Assembly (NCBI GenBank): GCA_016841665.1
Contig: JAENYT010000004.1
Span: forward strand, 1 to 64,000
Length of the DNA stretch: 64,000 bases
DNA from: Methanobacteriota archaeon
GTDB lineage: Archaea; Halobacteriota; Methanomicrobia; Methanomicrobiales; Methanomicrobiaceae
Direction: 5' to 3'
Position 1 is the first letter of the stretch. Every line of letters starts with the position of its first letter. Below are positions 45,720 through 55,118 of this stretch, piece by piece. The notes beneath the pieces are model-generated. The model saw only the letters and a program-made list of their open reading frames with translations. It had not been told where the DNA came from and ran no database searches. The translations under genes and the position numbers were made by a program.

Positions 45720-46370
45720 ATGGAAAACGCCGAAGAGCATGCGCTCGGAGATGTGGCATACGGCCTTTTCGAAATTATGCTGAACAAAGAACTGCAGTCG
45801 CGCGGCCACTACCTGTTCAAGCTGGTGGAAGAGGATATCGATTTTCTGCAGGAATTCATGGAGATATTCGCATTATTTCAGGAGGAATACCCGCAGCTCG
45901 CCGAGGCGCTTCTTCAGCGCTTCACGCGTGCCGAAGACATCTACGCACAATTGCGCCAGGGAGAAGGCGTCATTCCCACCCGCACCACACAGATGTACTG
46001 GATTATCCAGGACGCCCCCGCGTTCATGCCCGAGGAAGTCGACGATGAGAAGGGCGGAAAATGGCTTATCTTTCTCGACGAAGAAGAGGTGGACGCGATG
46101 TGGCAGAATATCCGGGACGCCACCTGCAGGGGCAGGCTGGGGATCTCCGCAAAAGTCAGCACCGCAAAACCGAACCCTGATTCACGGGACACGCGGAAAG
46201 TGATCTACGTGTATACAGAAAACTGGGAGGACGAAGAGGACGTCATGCGCGTCCGGCGGCAACTCGCCGATCTCGGGGTGGAGCAGCGCATCGGCTACAA
46301 GCGCAATATCGAGACCTATCTCGGTGAATACAGCGAGAAAGGAAAAAAGGTGACCTTTTACAGTGCGTAA
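45720..46370 (+). CDS. Conserved protein, DUF1917-like
   Basis: 216 residues, acidic, with no membrane segments. The second half (about 95-215) has KWLIFLDEEEVDAMWQNIRD, then a basic segment with KVSTAKPN and a C-terminal VMRVRRQLADLGVEQRIGYKR, resembling the archaeal DUF1917 group that is sometimes annotated as phosphothreonine-lyase-like. The catalytic claim is not supported here. A TATA-like ACTATAAGA lies near 45672. Confidence 0.65.
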   Translation: MENAEEHALGDVAYGLFEIMLNKELQSRGHYLFKLVEEDIDFLQEFMEIFALFQEEYPQLAEALLQRFTRAEDIYAQLRQGEGVIPTRTTQMYWIIQDAPAFMPEEVDDEKGGKWLIFLDEEEVDAMWQNIRDATCRGRLGISAKVSTAKPNPDSRDTRKVIYVYTENWEDEEDVMRVRRQLADLGVEQRIGYKRNIETYLGEYSEKGKKVTFYSA

Positions 46371-46395
46371 CGGCGCTGAAAAAAAGAGAGTTCGA

Positions 46396-46542
46396 TTATC
46401 CTTTCCGCTCTTTTGATTTCTGTCTGAGGTTCTCGTATCCGCATTTTCTGCAGCGGGTCGCACGGGGCGCATTGCGTGCGTTGCATTTCATGCAGATCTT
46501 TACATTGAGCAACCGTGCCTCTGCTTCGGGAAATCTTGCCAT
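46396..46542 (-). CDS. rpl40e: Large ribosomal subunit protein eL40
   Basis: 48 residues: [17 protein letters not shown], then a zinc ribbon made of CMKC and CRKC with basic spacer ARNAPRATR, ending [11 protein letters not shown]. This is the archaeal L40e protein, not fused to ubiquitin. It is the last gene of the leftward information-processing cluster, 79 bases after the ITPase gene. Confidence 0.95.
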   Translation of the reverse strand: MARFPEAEARLLNVKICMKCNARNAPRATRCRKCGYENLRQKSKERKG

Positions 46543-46621
46543 AGTTCACTTACCCCTCATTTCTGCTCTTATAAGAAGGAACCGCACGCTCTTAAGAGTT
46601 TGGATACCATAGGTGCGCGGC

Positions 46622-47167
46622 TCAGCACTGCTCCCCCGACAGCCACGCCTTCAATGCAGCGAGCGCACGGCCCCGGTGGGAGATGCGTGCCTTCTCCTCG
46701 AGCGGGAGTTCTGCCAGCGTCCGGCCTTCCACCTCGAAGATAGGATCGTAGCCAAACCCACCGACTCCCCGCGGATCGACGATCCGGCCGTCGATTCTTC
46801 CCCTGAACACGCGGATGCCTTCCTCATCCGCAAGCGCAATCGCGGTTTCAAAATACGCGTTTCTATCCTCTTTCCCTTCCATCAGCCGCAGGATCCCATC
46901 GATCCCGATCGTGTCCAGTACGTAGGCCGCATAAGGCCCGGGAAATCCCCCGAGCGCGGCGATGGAAAACCCCGTATCATCCGCGATCAGGGGAACCCGC
47001 AGGTGCTCGAAGGCAAACCGCGCCTTCTCCCGGGCGATCTCCCCCACATCATCGTGCCGGAATTCGGGGCACTCCAGCGGAACGTGCTCGACCTCGCAGA
47101 CACCCTTGAAAAACGCCGCCACTTCACGGGCTTTGTTCGGATTGCTGGTCACCACCACGATCTTCAC
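46622..47167 (-). CDS. Non-canonical purine NTP pyrophosphatase (RdgB/HAM1 family)
   Basis: 181 residues. It hydrolyses dITP and XTP to keep deaminated purines out of nucleic acids. The start IVVVTSNPNKAREVAAFF and the LIADDTGFSIAALGGFPGPYAAY region, and later GGFGYDPIFEVEG, are family signatures. Its start overlaps the end of the Kae1-Bud32 gene by 4 bases, a very common archaeal gene pairing. Confidence 0.95.
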   Translation of the reverse strand: MKIVVVTSNPNKAREVAAFFKGVCEVEHVPLECPEFRHDDVGEIAREKARFAFEHLRVPLIADDTGFSIAALGGFPGPYAAYVLDTIGIDGILRLMEGKEDRNAYFETAIALADEEGIRVFRGRIDGRIVDPRGVGGFGYDPIFEVEGRTLAELPLEEKARISHRGRALAALKAWLSGEQC

Positions 47168-48744
47168 AGGTATCTTCCCCTCCGTTCGATCTCCCGCTCC
47201 CGCTCGATGACCTCAGCCGCCGACCCAAACGAGGCTTCGTACCCCTCAATGAATGCCGCCTTCAGCGCAGGCGCCTCGGCGGACGTGCTCTTCAGAGTCT
47301 GGAAAAAGACATGGACATCCACGCCCCGCGCCTCGATCTCCGGCGTCACCTGCGCCAGCCCGAAATCGATCAGCACGCACTGTGAATTGCGGACGATAAT
47401 GTTGCTCGTGGTCAGGTCCCCGTGCACGATGCCGGCACCATGAAGCCGTCCCACCATGCTTCCTGCTTCGCGCACGGTGCGCTCGCCGAGCACATGTTTG
47501 AGCAGACTGCCCTCGATGCATTCCATGGTGATCGTGTCCCGGGTTATATCCCTGAGAACCGGGGTGGGAACGCCCGCGCGACGGGCCATGCCGATGATCC
47601 GGGCCTCTGCCCGGGTGCGTTCGGTGATCAGCCTACGATCGAGCGACGGCACGCGGTACCCCTTGCCGAGGCGCCGCTTGGCGACATCGGGGCCCGACCG
47701 GCTGACCACCGCCTCCGCACCGCGGGCGCTGCCATTCTCCATCACATCGGCGCGGTGGTAGGCGAATTCGCCTGTATCACGGCGCCATGCCACCTCCACC
47801 TCATCGGAGCGATAGCCGGGGTTGACATGGGAGGCCTCGAGCGAGAGGATCTGGTCGGCTTCCAGCATGAGTTTCCCCGTATAGGCAATCATGGCGCCAT
47901 TATCGCCGAGATATTTCTGTTCGGGCACGAAAAAGGAGGCGCCCCGCTCCCGGCACATCAGCCCGAGCATCTCCTGCAGCCTGGCATTGGCGCCGACCCC
48001 TCCCACGAGCATCACCTGATTCTTGCCCGCGTGGGCGAGCGCCCGCTCGGTGACCTCCACACACATCGCGAACGCAGTCTCCTGCAGGCCGGCACAGACG
48101 TCCTCGATTGGCTCAGGGCTCTCCTTTGCCGCGCTCACCAGGCCGGAAAACGCGAGATCCATGCCCTTGACCGTGTAGGGCAGGTCAACCGGCGTCCCCT
48201 CCCGGGCAAACGCCTCGATGGCGGGGCCGCCCGGGTGCGCGAGCCCCTTGCTCCGGGCGTACTTGTCGAGGGCGTTGCCGAGGCCGATGTCGAGCGTTTC
48301 ACCAAAAATTCGGTAGCGTTTATGGAGATAGCCCAGGACCTGCGTGTTCGCACCGCTGGCGTAGAGCACGATGGGGTCATCGCAGCCGGTCGCCCAGCGC
48401 CCGATCTCCACGTGCGCGACACAGTGGTTCACCCCCACCAGCGGCACGCCCAGCGCCAGCGCGAGTGTTCTTGCCGCAGTGGCGGCCGTGCGCAGACACG
48501 GGCCGAGCCCCGGTCCCTGCGAGAAGGCGACGGCAGTGGGACGCGGTCCGCTCTCCAGTACCCGACCGATCACCTCCTTCATCACTGAAGCGTGGTGCTG
48601 GGCTGCCTCCCGCGGGTGGATCCCCCCATGCGGGGGAGAATATGGCGAAGAATACAGAGAGAGGAGCCGGTCACCAAAAAGAGCGGCACTGAGGTTCCAC
48701 GCCGTGCCCTCAATGCCCAGCACTACGTGCCCCTGATCAGGCAT
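47164..48744 (-). CDS. Kae1-Bud32 fusion: tRNA N6-threonylcarbamoyladenosine synthase with kinase
   Basis: 526 residues. The N-terminal 325 residues are the Kae1/TsaD ATPase (GIEGTAWNLSAALFG, the iron ligands in HHASVMKEV and NHCVAHVEIG, GGVGANARL), which transfers threonylcarbamoyl to A37 of ANN-decoding tRNAs. The last 200 residues are the Bud32/PRPK kinase (GSLLKHVLGE, HGDLTTSNIIV, LIDFGLA), ending in the typical RRGRYL tail. Both are KEOPS subunits, fused as in several methanogens. It lies between S27ae and the ITPase gene. Confidence 0.96.
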   Translation of the reverse strand: MPDQGHVVLGIEGTAWNLSAALFGDRLLSLYSSPYSPPHGGIHPREAAQHHASVMKEVIGRVLESGPRPTAVAFSQGPGLGPCLRTAATAARTLALALGVPLVGVNHCVAHVEIGRWATGCDDPIVLYASGANTQVLGYLHKRYRIFGETLDIGLGNALDKYARSKGLAHPGGPAIEAFAREGTPVDLPYTVKGMDLAFSGLVSAAKESPEPIEDVCAGLQETAFAMCVEVTERALAHAGKNQVMLVGGVGANARLQEMLGLMCRERGASFFVPEQKYLGDNGAMIAYTGKLMLEADQILSLEASHVNPGYRSDEVEVAWRRDTGEFAYHRADVMENGSARGAEAVVSRSGPDVAKRRLGKGYRVPSLDRRLITERTRAEARIIGMARRAGVPTPVLRDITRDTITMECIEGSLLKHVLGERTVREAGSMVGRLHGAGIVHGDLTTSNIIVRNSQCVLIDFGLAQVTPEIEARGVDVHVFFQTLKSTSAEAPALKAAFIEGYEASFGSAAEVIEREREIERRGRYL

Positions 48745-48749
48745 CGGAA

Positions 48750-48905
48750 TTATTTCTTAAATTCGGTATATCCGCATTTTCCACACGCGAGGCGGTCCTT
48801 GTGTTCCGCAAGGAGGACGCCCGGCCCGCAGCGCGGGCAGTGGCGCTTCTTCATGGTGACGGAATCACCCTCAACCGTGTAATAGCTGCTGCGTTTTACT
48901 GCCAT
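48750..48905 (-). CDS. rps27ae: Small ribosomal subunit protein eS31 (S27ae)
   Basis: 51 residues: basic N-terminus [16 protein letters not shown], then a zinc ribbon (CPRCG...CGKCGYTEF) ending in two lysines. It lies 5 bases from both rps24e and the Kae1-Bud32 gene and belongs to the conserved archaeal cluster. Confidence 0.96.
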   Translation of the reverse strand: MAVKRSSYYTVEGDSVTMKKRHCPRCGPGVLLAEHKDRLACGKCGYTEFKK

Positions 48906-48909
48906 ATCT

Positions 48910-49206
48910 TCACGCCTCTTCTTCCTGTGCTTTGGCCTGGCCGCGCTTCATCAGGTACTCGCGCTCGGTCTTATTCAGGGTCTCCGCGTCGTCGTATACC
49001 CGTGCAGTGCCGAGGATCTCCTGTTTTCCAAAGGTGGTCTTCAAGGAGTCGAGCACGATAACCTGCTCGTTAATATTCTTCAGGGCACAGAGTTTACCCA
49101 AGATCTCCTGCCGTGACGGGGTCGGCCCCTCAAAGGTGAGGACAAAACCAAGTTCTCTCCTTGCAAGGAGCTCATTTCTCTCATCCCTGATAAATTCAAA
49201 TTCCAT
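48910..49206 (-). CDS. rps24e: Small ribosomal subunit protein eS24
   Basis: 98 residues from the ATG at 49206 ([19 protein letters not shown]); the longer frame upstream is not conserved. The family pattern [32 protein letters not shown] and the C-terminal REYLMKRG are present. Located in the aIF2-gamma/rpoE1 cluster before rps27ae. Confidence 0.95.
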   Translation of the reverse strand: MEFEFIRDERNELLARRELGFVLTFEGPTPSRQEILGKLCALKNINEQVIVLDSLKTTFGKQEILGTARVYDDAETLNKTEREYLMKRGQAKAQEEEA

Positions 49207-49252
49207 CGATATCCCTAAAATATTGTCGAGCGACGTATTTAAAAATTGGCGA

Positions 49253-49762
49253 TCACTCAGGACCGCAGTCCTGATCCCCCGCCATCTCAAAGAGTGCAAA
49301 ATACTTGTGCGCCTGTTCTTTTGCCGCCGCATCGACAACCCGGATCACCACGCCCTCGCCCGGCTGGCCGTAGACGACCGCGGAATCGAGCGGCGCCTCC
49401 ATCACCAGCGGGATCACGGCGAGGTCCTCCTCGCCTTCGACAAAGATCAGCACCGGAGGGTGGGCCACCGCATAGCGGATGGCCTCGATGAGCGCATCGG
49501 TGATCGTGCCTGCCGGGTTCTCGACCACAAGACGGGGTGCGAGGAGAATAGGGGTTCTGTTGCAGCGTACACGCTGCGTGTACCCGTCGATGATGGCGAC
49601 ATCCGGCGAGATGCCGCGCCGCAGGAGATTGTAGGTGACCACATCTCCCACCGAATAGACATGCCTTCCTTCGAGCATTCCGGAGGCATCGCTGATATCA
49701 GGGAAAACCATCCCGAACGGTTCCCGCAATGCGTCCCTGTGCCTGTCAGGAAGCAGGTACAT
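49253..49762 (-). CDS. GTP-dependent dephospho-CoA kinase (DUF359)
   Basis: 169 residues. The DUF359 family was shown in Thermococcus to phosphorylate dephospho-CoA with GTP, the last step of CoA synthesis in archaea. Hallmarks: SVGDVVTYNLLRRGISPDVAIIDG near residue 37, the VENPAGTIT segment, and VEGEEDLAVIPLV then VYGQPGEGVV. Its start overlaps the Spt4 stop by 1 base, a typical archaeal arrangement. Confidence 0.92.
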   Translation of the reverse strand: MYLLPDRHRDALREPFGMVFPDISDASGMLEGRHVYSVGDVVTYNLLRRGISPDVAIIDGYTQRVRCNRTPILLAPRLVVENPAGTITDALIEAIRYAVAHPPVLIFVEGEEDLAVIPLVMEAPLDSAVVYGQPGEGVVIRVVDAAAKEQAHKYFALFEMAGDQDCGPE

Positions 49763-49962
49763 CAGCGAACCTTTAATGCATACCGGCCGGGGAGGTCGAT
49801 ATTCATTTTTTTGGCAATATCCGATCGTTCCGGGTCGATGATGATCAGGTATCCCGCCCAGTCTTCGGAAATATTATTGCTGCCGCAGATCACGCAGGCC
49901 TCCCCGTCGACAACCCGGTGGCACTGGCGGCAGACCTTCTGCTGCTTTTTACGCACTACCAT
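49762..49962 (-). CDS. spt4: Transcription elongation factor Spt4 (RpoE2)
   Basis: 66 residues from the ATG at 49962 (MVVRKKQQKVCRQCHRVV). A zinc ribbon (CRQC and CVIC) is followed by SEDWAGYLIIIDPERSDIAKK and a C-terminal GRYALKVR. With Spt5 it forms the RNA-polymerase processivity clamp. It overlaps rpoE1 by 14 bases and the DUF359 gene by 1 base. Confidence 0.95.
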   Translation of the reverse strand: MVVRKKQQKVCRQCHRVVDGEACVICGSNNISEDWAGYLIIIDPERSDIAKKMNIDLPGRYALKVR

Positions 49963-50521
49963 GTTCTGCCTGCTCCTTCTCGAAATCTTCCTTGAGCCAC
50001 GGCTCCGTGCCAAGTCCTGCCTGCCGCATGGTCAGCCCGATCTTGCTCTCCCTGGGCTCACGCTCGTTGAGGCTGAGGGCCACGACCCGTGCACGCACCC
50101 CGTCGCCAACCCCGATCTGCCGTTTGGATTCCTGGCATACGAGGCGTCCGTTCTTCTCGTCGTAGTTGATGAAATCGTCGGAGATCTGGCTCACATGCAG
50201 CATCGCATCGATGGGGCCGAGGCTGATAAACGCGCCAAAACTGGTGGTCTCCACCACCTCGCCCTCAATGATCTCCTGGAGGGCGAGCCGGAGCACCAGC
50301 GCGTCGAACGTCACGTCATAATAGACCGCACCGTCGCCGGGAATCAGGTCGCCCTCCCCGACATTCAGCACCTTTGTCACGGCGATGAAAATGCCGATCT
50401 CCTTGTCAATGCTGCCTTCCAGCTGTTCCTGAAGCACGTTGAGAATGACCTTACGGAGGTCTTCGCCAAGCCTGTGGGGCGGAACCCTCACCTTGTCCTT
50501 GAGTGTTACCCGATAATACAT
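49949..50521 (-). CDS. rpoE1: DNA-directed RNA polymerase subunit Rpo7 (RpoE1)
   Basis: 190 residues with an N-terminal RNP-like domain (MYYRVTLKDKVRVPPHRLG) and a C-terminal S1/OB domain (TSFGAFISLGPIDAMLHVSQ). It pairs with Rpo4 to form the polymerase stalk that binds RNA and factors. It sits between a PIN-domain gene and spt4 in the canonical archaeal order. Confidence 0.96.
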   Translation of the reverse strand: MYYRVTLKDKVRVPPHRLGEDLRKVILNVLQEQLEGSIDKEIGIFIAVTKVLNVGEGDLIPGDGAVYYDVTFDALVLRLALQEIIEGEVVETTSFGAFISLGPIDAMLHVSQISDDFINYDEKNGRLVCQESKRQIGVGDGVRARVVALSLNEREPRESKIGLTMRQAGLGTEPWLKEDFEKEQAEHGSA

Positions 50522-50528
50522 ACCTTCC

Positions 50529-50912
50529 CTAACTCCGAATCAGTTCTAATTTTTTCTGCTTTCTTATGAATATTACATCTATTCCACGGCTGAGGAGATG
50601 GTTCCTGAGCTCCCGGTCGTTGGTGGCCACCATGCACCGGTGCGCTTCGGCGTAGCGAGCAATTTTCGCATCCACAGGGCCGCCTTCAGGCGATGCGGGA
50701 ACGACCGTACACTTCGCCGCAAGCGACAGCCCGAGGCGGGCAGCGGCCGCATGGCCCCCGCGGCCTCTGGACAGGCCGTACAGCTCTCCCTGTACCTCTT
50801 CGAGGACCAGGGGCTCGAACGCCCCCACGAGCTCACCGATCTGCCCGAAGAGATCGATCCCGAACTGCCCGGGCATCATCAACGCGTTCGCGTCCAGCAG
50901 GACGGACGTCAC
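50529..50912 (-). CDS. PIN-domain ribonuclease-like protein (FCF1-type)
   Basis: 127 residues from a GTG at 50912 that overlaps the aIF2-gamma stop as GTGA; the ATG at 50942 would create a 34-base overlap. PIN motifs: [11 protein letters not shown] (first Asp), [15 protein letters not shown] (Glu), [13 protein letters not shown] and [12 protein letters not shown] (Asp). Located, as in many archaea, between aIF2-gamma and rpoE1, which suggests a role in rRNA processing rather than a toxin. Confidence 0.9.
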   Translation of the reverse strand: MTSVLLDANALMMPGQFGIDLFGQIGELVGAFEPLVLEEVQGELYGLSRGRGGHAAAARLGLSLAAKCTVVPASPEGGPVDAKIARYAEAHRCMVATNDRELRNHLLSRGIDVIFIRKQKKLELIRS

Positions 50913-52141
50913 ATCAGGGTTCCCATGCCAATCAGGCGCCATCGCCCGCCCACCTGGCGGCTGATGGCAATCCTGGTACCGACCGCCGCACAGACAGGCC
51001 GTTTGAGCACGACATCGACCACATCCTTTTTAGTATTGACCACCACACCCACCGTGACCGCCGTGCCCACCGAGAGCATCAGCGGTTCCTTGTGGCGGAG
51101 AGGCTCGATATTGAGCTCGTCGTCGGAGCCCACCACCCGCTCCATCAGGGTGACTTGAAATGACAGCCGATCCCAGACCGGGGGAAGCCTATCGACATGC
51201 CCCGCAACCTGGCCGGCGAGCGCATCGCTCTTGGTAAGGGCGGGGTCAAGTTTGGTTCCCAGTGCGATCAGGCCGCCGGGTGTCGCTTCAACTACCTTCT
51301 TCGCACCGGTGTTGATGGAGGTGATCTTCGTCGTTATCGGCTCCCATATTACTCTGTTTTCCACCTGGGTCTGCCTGCCGGGACGAATTTCAATATCGTC
51401 TCCCTCCCTCAGTATCCCCTGCGTCAGCGAGCCGCCTATCACGCCGCCCATCACCTCACGCCAGCTGATCCCGGGCTTATTGATGTCGAACGAACGTGCG
51501 ACCAGCATATGAGGTGGGGCGTCAGGGTCATGTTCAGGTTCGGGAATGTATTCGTCAAGGCCCATGATGAGTGCCCCGATATTGATGCCTTTCTGTGCGG
51601 AAACCGGGATAATGGGAGCATTTTCTGCAATGGTTCCCTTGACGAATTTCTTGATCTGATGGTAGTGGTCTATTGCGTCCGCCTGTGAGACCACATCGAT
51701 CTTATTCTGGACGATCACGATCTTTTCGATGCCCACGAGTTCCAGTGCCATCAGGTGCTCTTTGGTCTGGGGCTGGGGGCAGGGCTCGTTTGCGGCGATG
51801 ACGAGCATTGCCCCGTCCATGATCGCCGACCCGCTGAGCATGGTCGCCATGAGCGTCTCATGCCCCGGTGCGTCGACAAACGACACCGTTCTGAAGGGCT
51901 CTCCCCGGGTGGTGCAATGCGGGCATGTGGGGGAGGTGGAGTACGCATCAGATCCTTCACAATTCGGACAACGGTAGAACGTCGCATCGGCGTAGCCGAG
52001 CCTGATCGAGATCCCCCTCTTTACTTCCTCACTGTGCCGATCGGTCCAGATTCCCGTAAGACCGCTCACGAGAGTTGTTTTCCCGTGATCGACATGTCCG
52101 ACCAATCCGATATTGACGCTGGGTATATCCACATCTCGCAC
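50909..52141 (-). CDS. Translation initiation factor aIF2 gamma subunit
   Basis: 410 residues from the GTG at 52141 ([20 protein letters not shown]). I chose this start because AAGGAGG lies 9 bases before it and a TATA box at 52178-52189 (minus ATGTATAAGTAG) would put the transcript start just before that site; the longer frame from 52177 begins inside the promoter. GTPase motifs [14 protein letters not shown] and NKID, and a zinc knuckle (CPNC..CPHC), are present. It delivers Met-tRNAi to the ribosome and heads the cluster. Confidence 0.96.
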   Translation of the reverse strand: MRDVDIPSVNIGLVGHVDHGKTTLVSGLTGIWTDRHSEEVKRGISIRLGYADATFYRCPNCEGSDAYSTSPTCPHCTTRGEPFRTVSFVDAPGHETLMATMLSGSAIMDGAMLVIAANEPCPQPQTKEHLMALELVGIEKIVIVQNKIDVVSQADAIDHYHQIKKFVKGTIAENAPIIPVSAQKGINIGALIMGLDEYIPEPEHDPDAPPHMLVARSFDINKPGISWREVMGGVIGGSLTQGILREGDDIEIRPGRQTQVENRVIWEPITTKITSINTGAKKVVEATPGGLIALGTKLDPALTKSDALAGQVAGHVDRLPPVWDRLSFQVTLMERVVGSDDELNIEPLRHKEPLMLSVGTAVTVGVVVNTKKDVVDVVLKRPVCAAVGTRIAISRQVGGRWRLIGMGTLM

Positions 52142-52177
52142 TGTTGCCCAAACCTCCTTATCATTATATGATCGCAC

Positions 52178-52189
52178 TACTTATACATG
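52178..52189 (-). promoter_or_regulatory. TATA box of the aIF2-gamma cluster
   Basis: Minus strand ATGTATAAGTAG, about 40 bases upstream of the GTG at 52141; the ribosome-binding site AAGGAGG is at 52152-52158. Confidence 0.55.
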
Positions 52190-52366
52190 CGCGGTGGAAC
52201 AGGACGTTTAACCCTGTTTTCCAGTAAACAGACGGGATGGCTATCATCCATCGTTTATGAAAAACTATGCGAAAAATTGTGAGTAAAAGCATATATTTTA
52301 AGTAAGATTTATAACATTATATTGAATTAGTAGACAAATTCCTCCGATGGTGTGTGCGGTGATCTC

Positions 52367-52789
52367 ATGACAACAGAAACAGACCTTTCAAGGATCGGAA
52401 TTTCCCTTCCCAAGAATTTGCTGGACAAATTTGATGAAATTCTCAAATACCGCGGGTACTCCTCGCGATCTGAGGGAATTCGCGATGCGATCAGGAACTA
52501 CATCACCTACTATCAGTGGATGTCGGACGTAAGGGGAGAGCGGCAGGGAGTGATCACCATGGTATATGACCATGAGCAGCGTGGCCTCCTCCAGGCGCTC
52601 ACCGAAGTGCAGCACGAATATATGGATACTATCCAGGCTTCTCTGCACTCACATGTCACCCACGAAAAATGCCTGGAAGTCATTCTCCTCAGGGGAGACG
52701 GCAAAGAACTCAAGAGTATTGCGGAACGGTTGATGTCCCAGAAGGGCGTCGAGTCGGTGAAACTGACGACGATACCCATCGGCGAGTGA
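52367..52789 (+). CDS. nikR: Nickel-responsive regulator NikR
   Basis: 140 residues from the ATG at 52367. Residues 1-50 are a ribbon-helix-helix DNA-binding domain (RIGISLPKNLLDKFDEIL, then RSEGIRDAIRNYI). The ACT-like C-terminal domain has the nickel ligands in VQHEYMD, LHSHVTHEKC (His/His/Cys). NikR represses nickel uptake when nickel is plentiful; methanogens need nickel for F430, hydrogenase and CODH. Two TATA-like boxes upstream (52290-52298 and 52306-52315) and a gapped inverted repeat GTTTA...TAAAC (about 52215-52238) could be its own control region. Confidence 0.92.
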   Translation: MTTETDLSRIGISLPKNLLDKFDEILKYRGYSSRSEGIRDAIRNYITYYQWMSDVRGERQGVITMVYDHEQRGLLQALTEVQHEYMDTIQASLHSHVTHEKCLEVILLRGDGKELKSIAERLMSQKGVESVKLTTIPIGE

Positions 52790-52936
52790 GTCTGCGCCTG
52801 CAGAGGCAGGTCAGGTCCAATCTGCCCGGCCCACCCCTTTTCTCTGCATCAATGCCACCACAGGGGGCGGCGCGATACCTGTCCGCCCGGAATCCGGCAT
52901 GGGAGGAAATATTGAAACGCCTGTGATGCCAAGATC

Positions 52937-54121
52937 ATGCAAATGGATCCGATCGCCTTACGCCACATCAAAAAGCGTTTTTTCGACGGCACGCACCGCG
53001 TCCAGGGCCCTGAGGAGACCTATGCATCGGTGAAACCCCTCATGGAGCAGATCGGGGTGCGTGAAGTCATCAATGTCACCCATCTCGACCGGCTGGGCCT
53101 GCCCGTGTTCTGCGCCATCCGCCCACGGGCTGCCCATGGGGCGACAGCATTTCACGCGGGAAAAGGAAAAGAACCCATTCTGGCGGAGATATCGGCGATG
53201 ATGGAGGCGGTGGAGCGGTTCAGTGCGGAGTATCGGCGTGACCACATGGAACATGCCAGTTACGAGGAGCTGGGCATCAAACGGGCACTCGATCCCCATG
53301 ACCTGATCCTGCCGCGCCAGGTGGAGGTCGGCGAGAAACTGCACTGGATACCGTCGTGGGATCTCCTGAACGAGGAACCGATCCATGTCCCGAGCAACGC
53401 GGTCTTTCATCCCTACGACACATTGGGCATGGTCCAGCCGCTGTTCCGCAGCGACACCAACGGCCTGGCGAGCGGCAATGTGATGGAGGAGGCGATCCTG
53501 CACGGCGTACTCGAGGTGGTCGAGCGGGACGCACTCTCACTGGCCGAGCGGGATGGTTCTCTTGGCCGCAGGCTGCTCCTGGAGAACGACGGCCCGGCAC
53601 GGCAGATGATGGAGATGTTCGAGGACCACGGGATCGATATCCACCTCTGGATTCTGAACGGGAAAACACGCCTTCCCAGCGTTGCAGCGGCTGCAGATGA
53701 CACGGCGACCAGGGATCCGGCGATGCTGGTCATAGGCTCGGGAACCCACACGAGCCCGGAGATCGCAGCGCTCCGTGCCCTCACGGAGGTGGCACAGAGC
53801 AGGGGGAGCTACCTCCAGGGAGGGCGAAACGATCCGGTCAGGGAGCGGTTCCTGAAAAAAGCAGGATACGAACGTTTGAAACGCCTGAATAAGATGTGGT
53901 TTGCGGACGCCGACGAGATCGACATCACCGAGGTACCGGACCTGAGCACCAGGTATATCGATGACGACATTACCATATGCCTGAAAGAGATCGAACCCCA
54001 CTGCGAACGGGTGCTGGTCTGCGATCTCACCCGGACGGTGGTGCCGGTCGTCAGGGTCATCATCCCGGGCTTCGAGATATCCTACATGGACAGTACGCGC
54101 AGCCGCCGCAGGACGGCGTAA
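52937..54121 (+). CDS. YcaO-family enzyme, methanogenesis marker 1 type
   Basis: 394 residues. YcaO proteins activate peptide amides with ATP. The signature segments GKGKEPILAEISAMMEAVERFSAEY and ERDALSLAERD, and the C-terminal VPVVRVIIPGFEISYMD, fit the methanogenesis-marker-1 group, which with TfuA converts a glycine of methyl-coenzyme M reductase subunit alpha to thioglycine. No tfuA is adjacent, so the partner must be elsewhere. Located directly after nikR, 147 bases away. Confidence 0.88.
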   Translation: MQMDPIALRHIKKRFFDGTHRVQGPEETYASVKPLMEQIGVREVINVTHLDRLGLPVFCAIRPRAAHGATAFHAGKGKEPILAEISAMMEAVERFSAEYRRDHMEHASYEELGIKRALDPHDLILPRQVEVGEKLHWIPSWDLLNEEPIHVPSNAVFHPYDTLGMVQPLFRSDTNGLASGNVMEEAILHGVLEVVERDALSLAERDGSLGRRLLLENDGPARQMMEMFEDHGIDIHLWILNGKTRLPSVAAAADDTATRDPAMLVIGSGTHTSPEIAALRALTEVAQSRGSYLQGGRNDPVRERFLKKAGYERLKRLNKMWFADADEIDITEVPDLSTRYIDDDITICLKEIEPHCERVLVCDLTRTVVPVVRVIIPGFEISYMDSTRSRRRTA

Positions 54122-54137
54122 CGGCCCTCTCCCGCGA

Positions 54138-55118
54138 TCAGAGGAGGAGTTTTTTGAGTGTGCCGGCCAAATGGTGGCTGCTCGGGCGGGCATACTCGCA
54201 GCTGTGCTCATAGGATCGGTTTTGGAGCGCTTCGAAGATGTGGCCAATGGCTTTTCCGTGGGATGGGCCGTAACCGCCCTCGAGGACGAGTGCGAGCGGC
54301 CCTCCGGTGATCTCCCGGACGATGCTGGTGAGAACCCCGTAATCCTGGGGCTCAAGGTCCATGTTTCCCCGCAGATCGTCCGACAGGGAGTCCTGGCCCG
54401 CGGAGATGACGATGATGTCCGGGGCAAAACGCTCGATTGCAGGGGAGAAAATCTCCTCGAAGATCAGGGTGTAGTCGTCGATCCCCGCCCCCGCCCGCAG
54501 GGGGGCGTTCAGGGTATACCCCTTTCCCTTTCCGCTCCCCACCTCATCGATCCAGCCCGTTCGCGGAAATGCCCCGCACTCGTGGATCGAACAGAACAGT
54601 ACCCGGTTGTCGCGGTAGAAGATCTTCTGGGTGCCGTTTCCATGGTGAAGGTCCCAGTCGATGATAGCGACACGGTCGACGGTCTTCTGTGCAAGGATCC
54701 GGGCTACTGCGACTCCCACGTTATTGAAGAGGCAGAACCCCATCGCACGGTCAGGTTCTGCATGGTGGCCCGGCGGGCGGACCATGGCAAAACACCGTTC
54801 GCCGTCAAGGGCGCGTTCGAGGGCGAGTATTGCGGATCCCGCCGCGTAGAGCGCGACATCAAACGACGTGGGGGTGACATAGGTGTTGGGATCGATATAG
54901 CGGACGCCCCGGGAGAGCTCCCGCAGGAGGCGCACGTGCTGCCGGTGGTGCACCCTCTCCAGATCCTCGATCGTTGCCCTGACCGGCTTGAGGACCTTCA
55001 ATCCCTCCGGTACTCCGCTGAGCGCCAGCCGCAGGCGTTCGCCGCACTCCGCATGCGACGGCAGGTCATGGGTCGCGAATACGTCACCGGTAATGACAGA
55101 ACAGGCCATGGCACTCAA
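54138..55118 (-). CDS. Histone-deacetylase-family amidohydrolase
   Basis: 326 residues of the HDAC/acetoin-utilisation superfamily, with RPPGHHAEPDRAMGFCLFNN (catalytic His pair about residues 117-118), IIDWDLHHGNGTQ (zinc ligands) and the final ISAGQDSLSDD. It may deacetylate proteins or polyamines; the substrate is unknown. Its start overlaps the end of aglB by 4 bases, which makes it the tail of the glycosylation operon and raises the possibility that it acts on an N-acetylated sugar or a related amide. Confidence 0.9.
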   Translation of the reverse strand: MSAMACSVITGDVFATHDLPSHAECGERLRLALSGVPEGLKVLKPVRATIEDLERVHHRQHVRLLRELSRGVRYIDPNTYVTPTSFDVALYAAGSAILALERALDGERCFAMVRPPGHHAEPDRAMGFCLFNNVGVAVARILAQKTVDRVAIIDWDLHHGNGTQKIFYRDNRVLFCSIHECGAFPRTGWIDEVGSGKGKGYTLNAPLRAGAGIDDYTLIFEEIFSPAIERFAPDIIVISAGQDSLSDDLRGNMDLEPQDYGVLTSIVREITGGPLALVLEGGYGPSHGKAIGHIFEALQNRSYEHSCEYARPSSHHLAGTLKKLLL

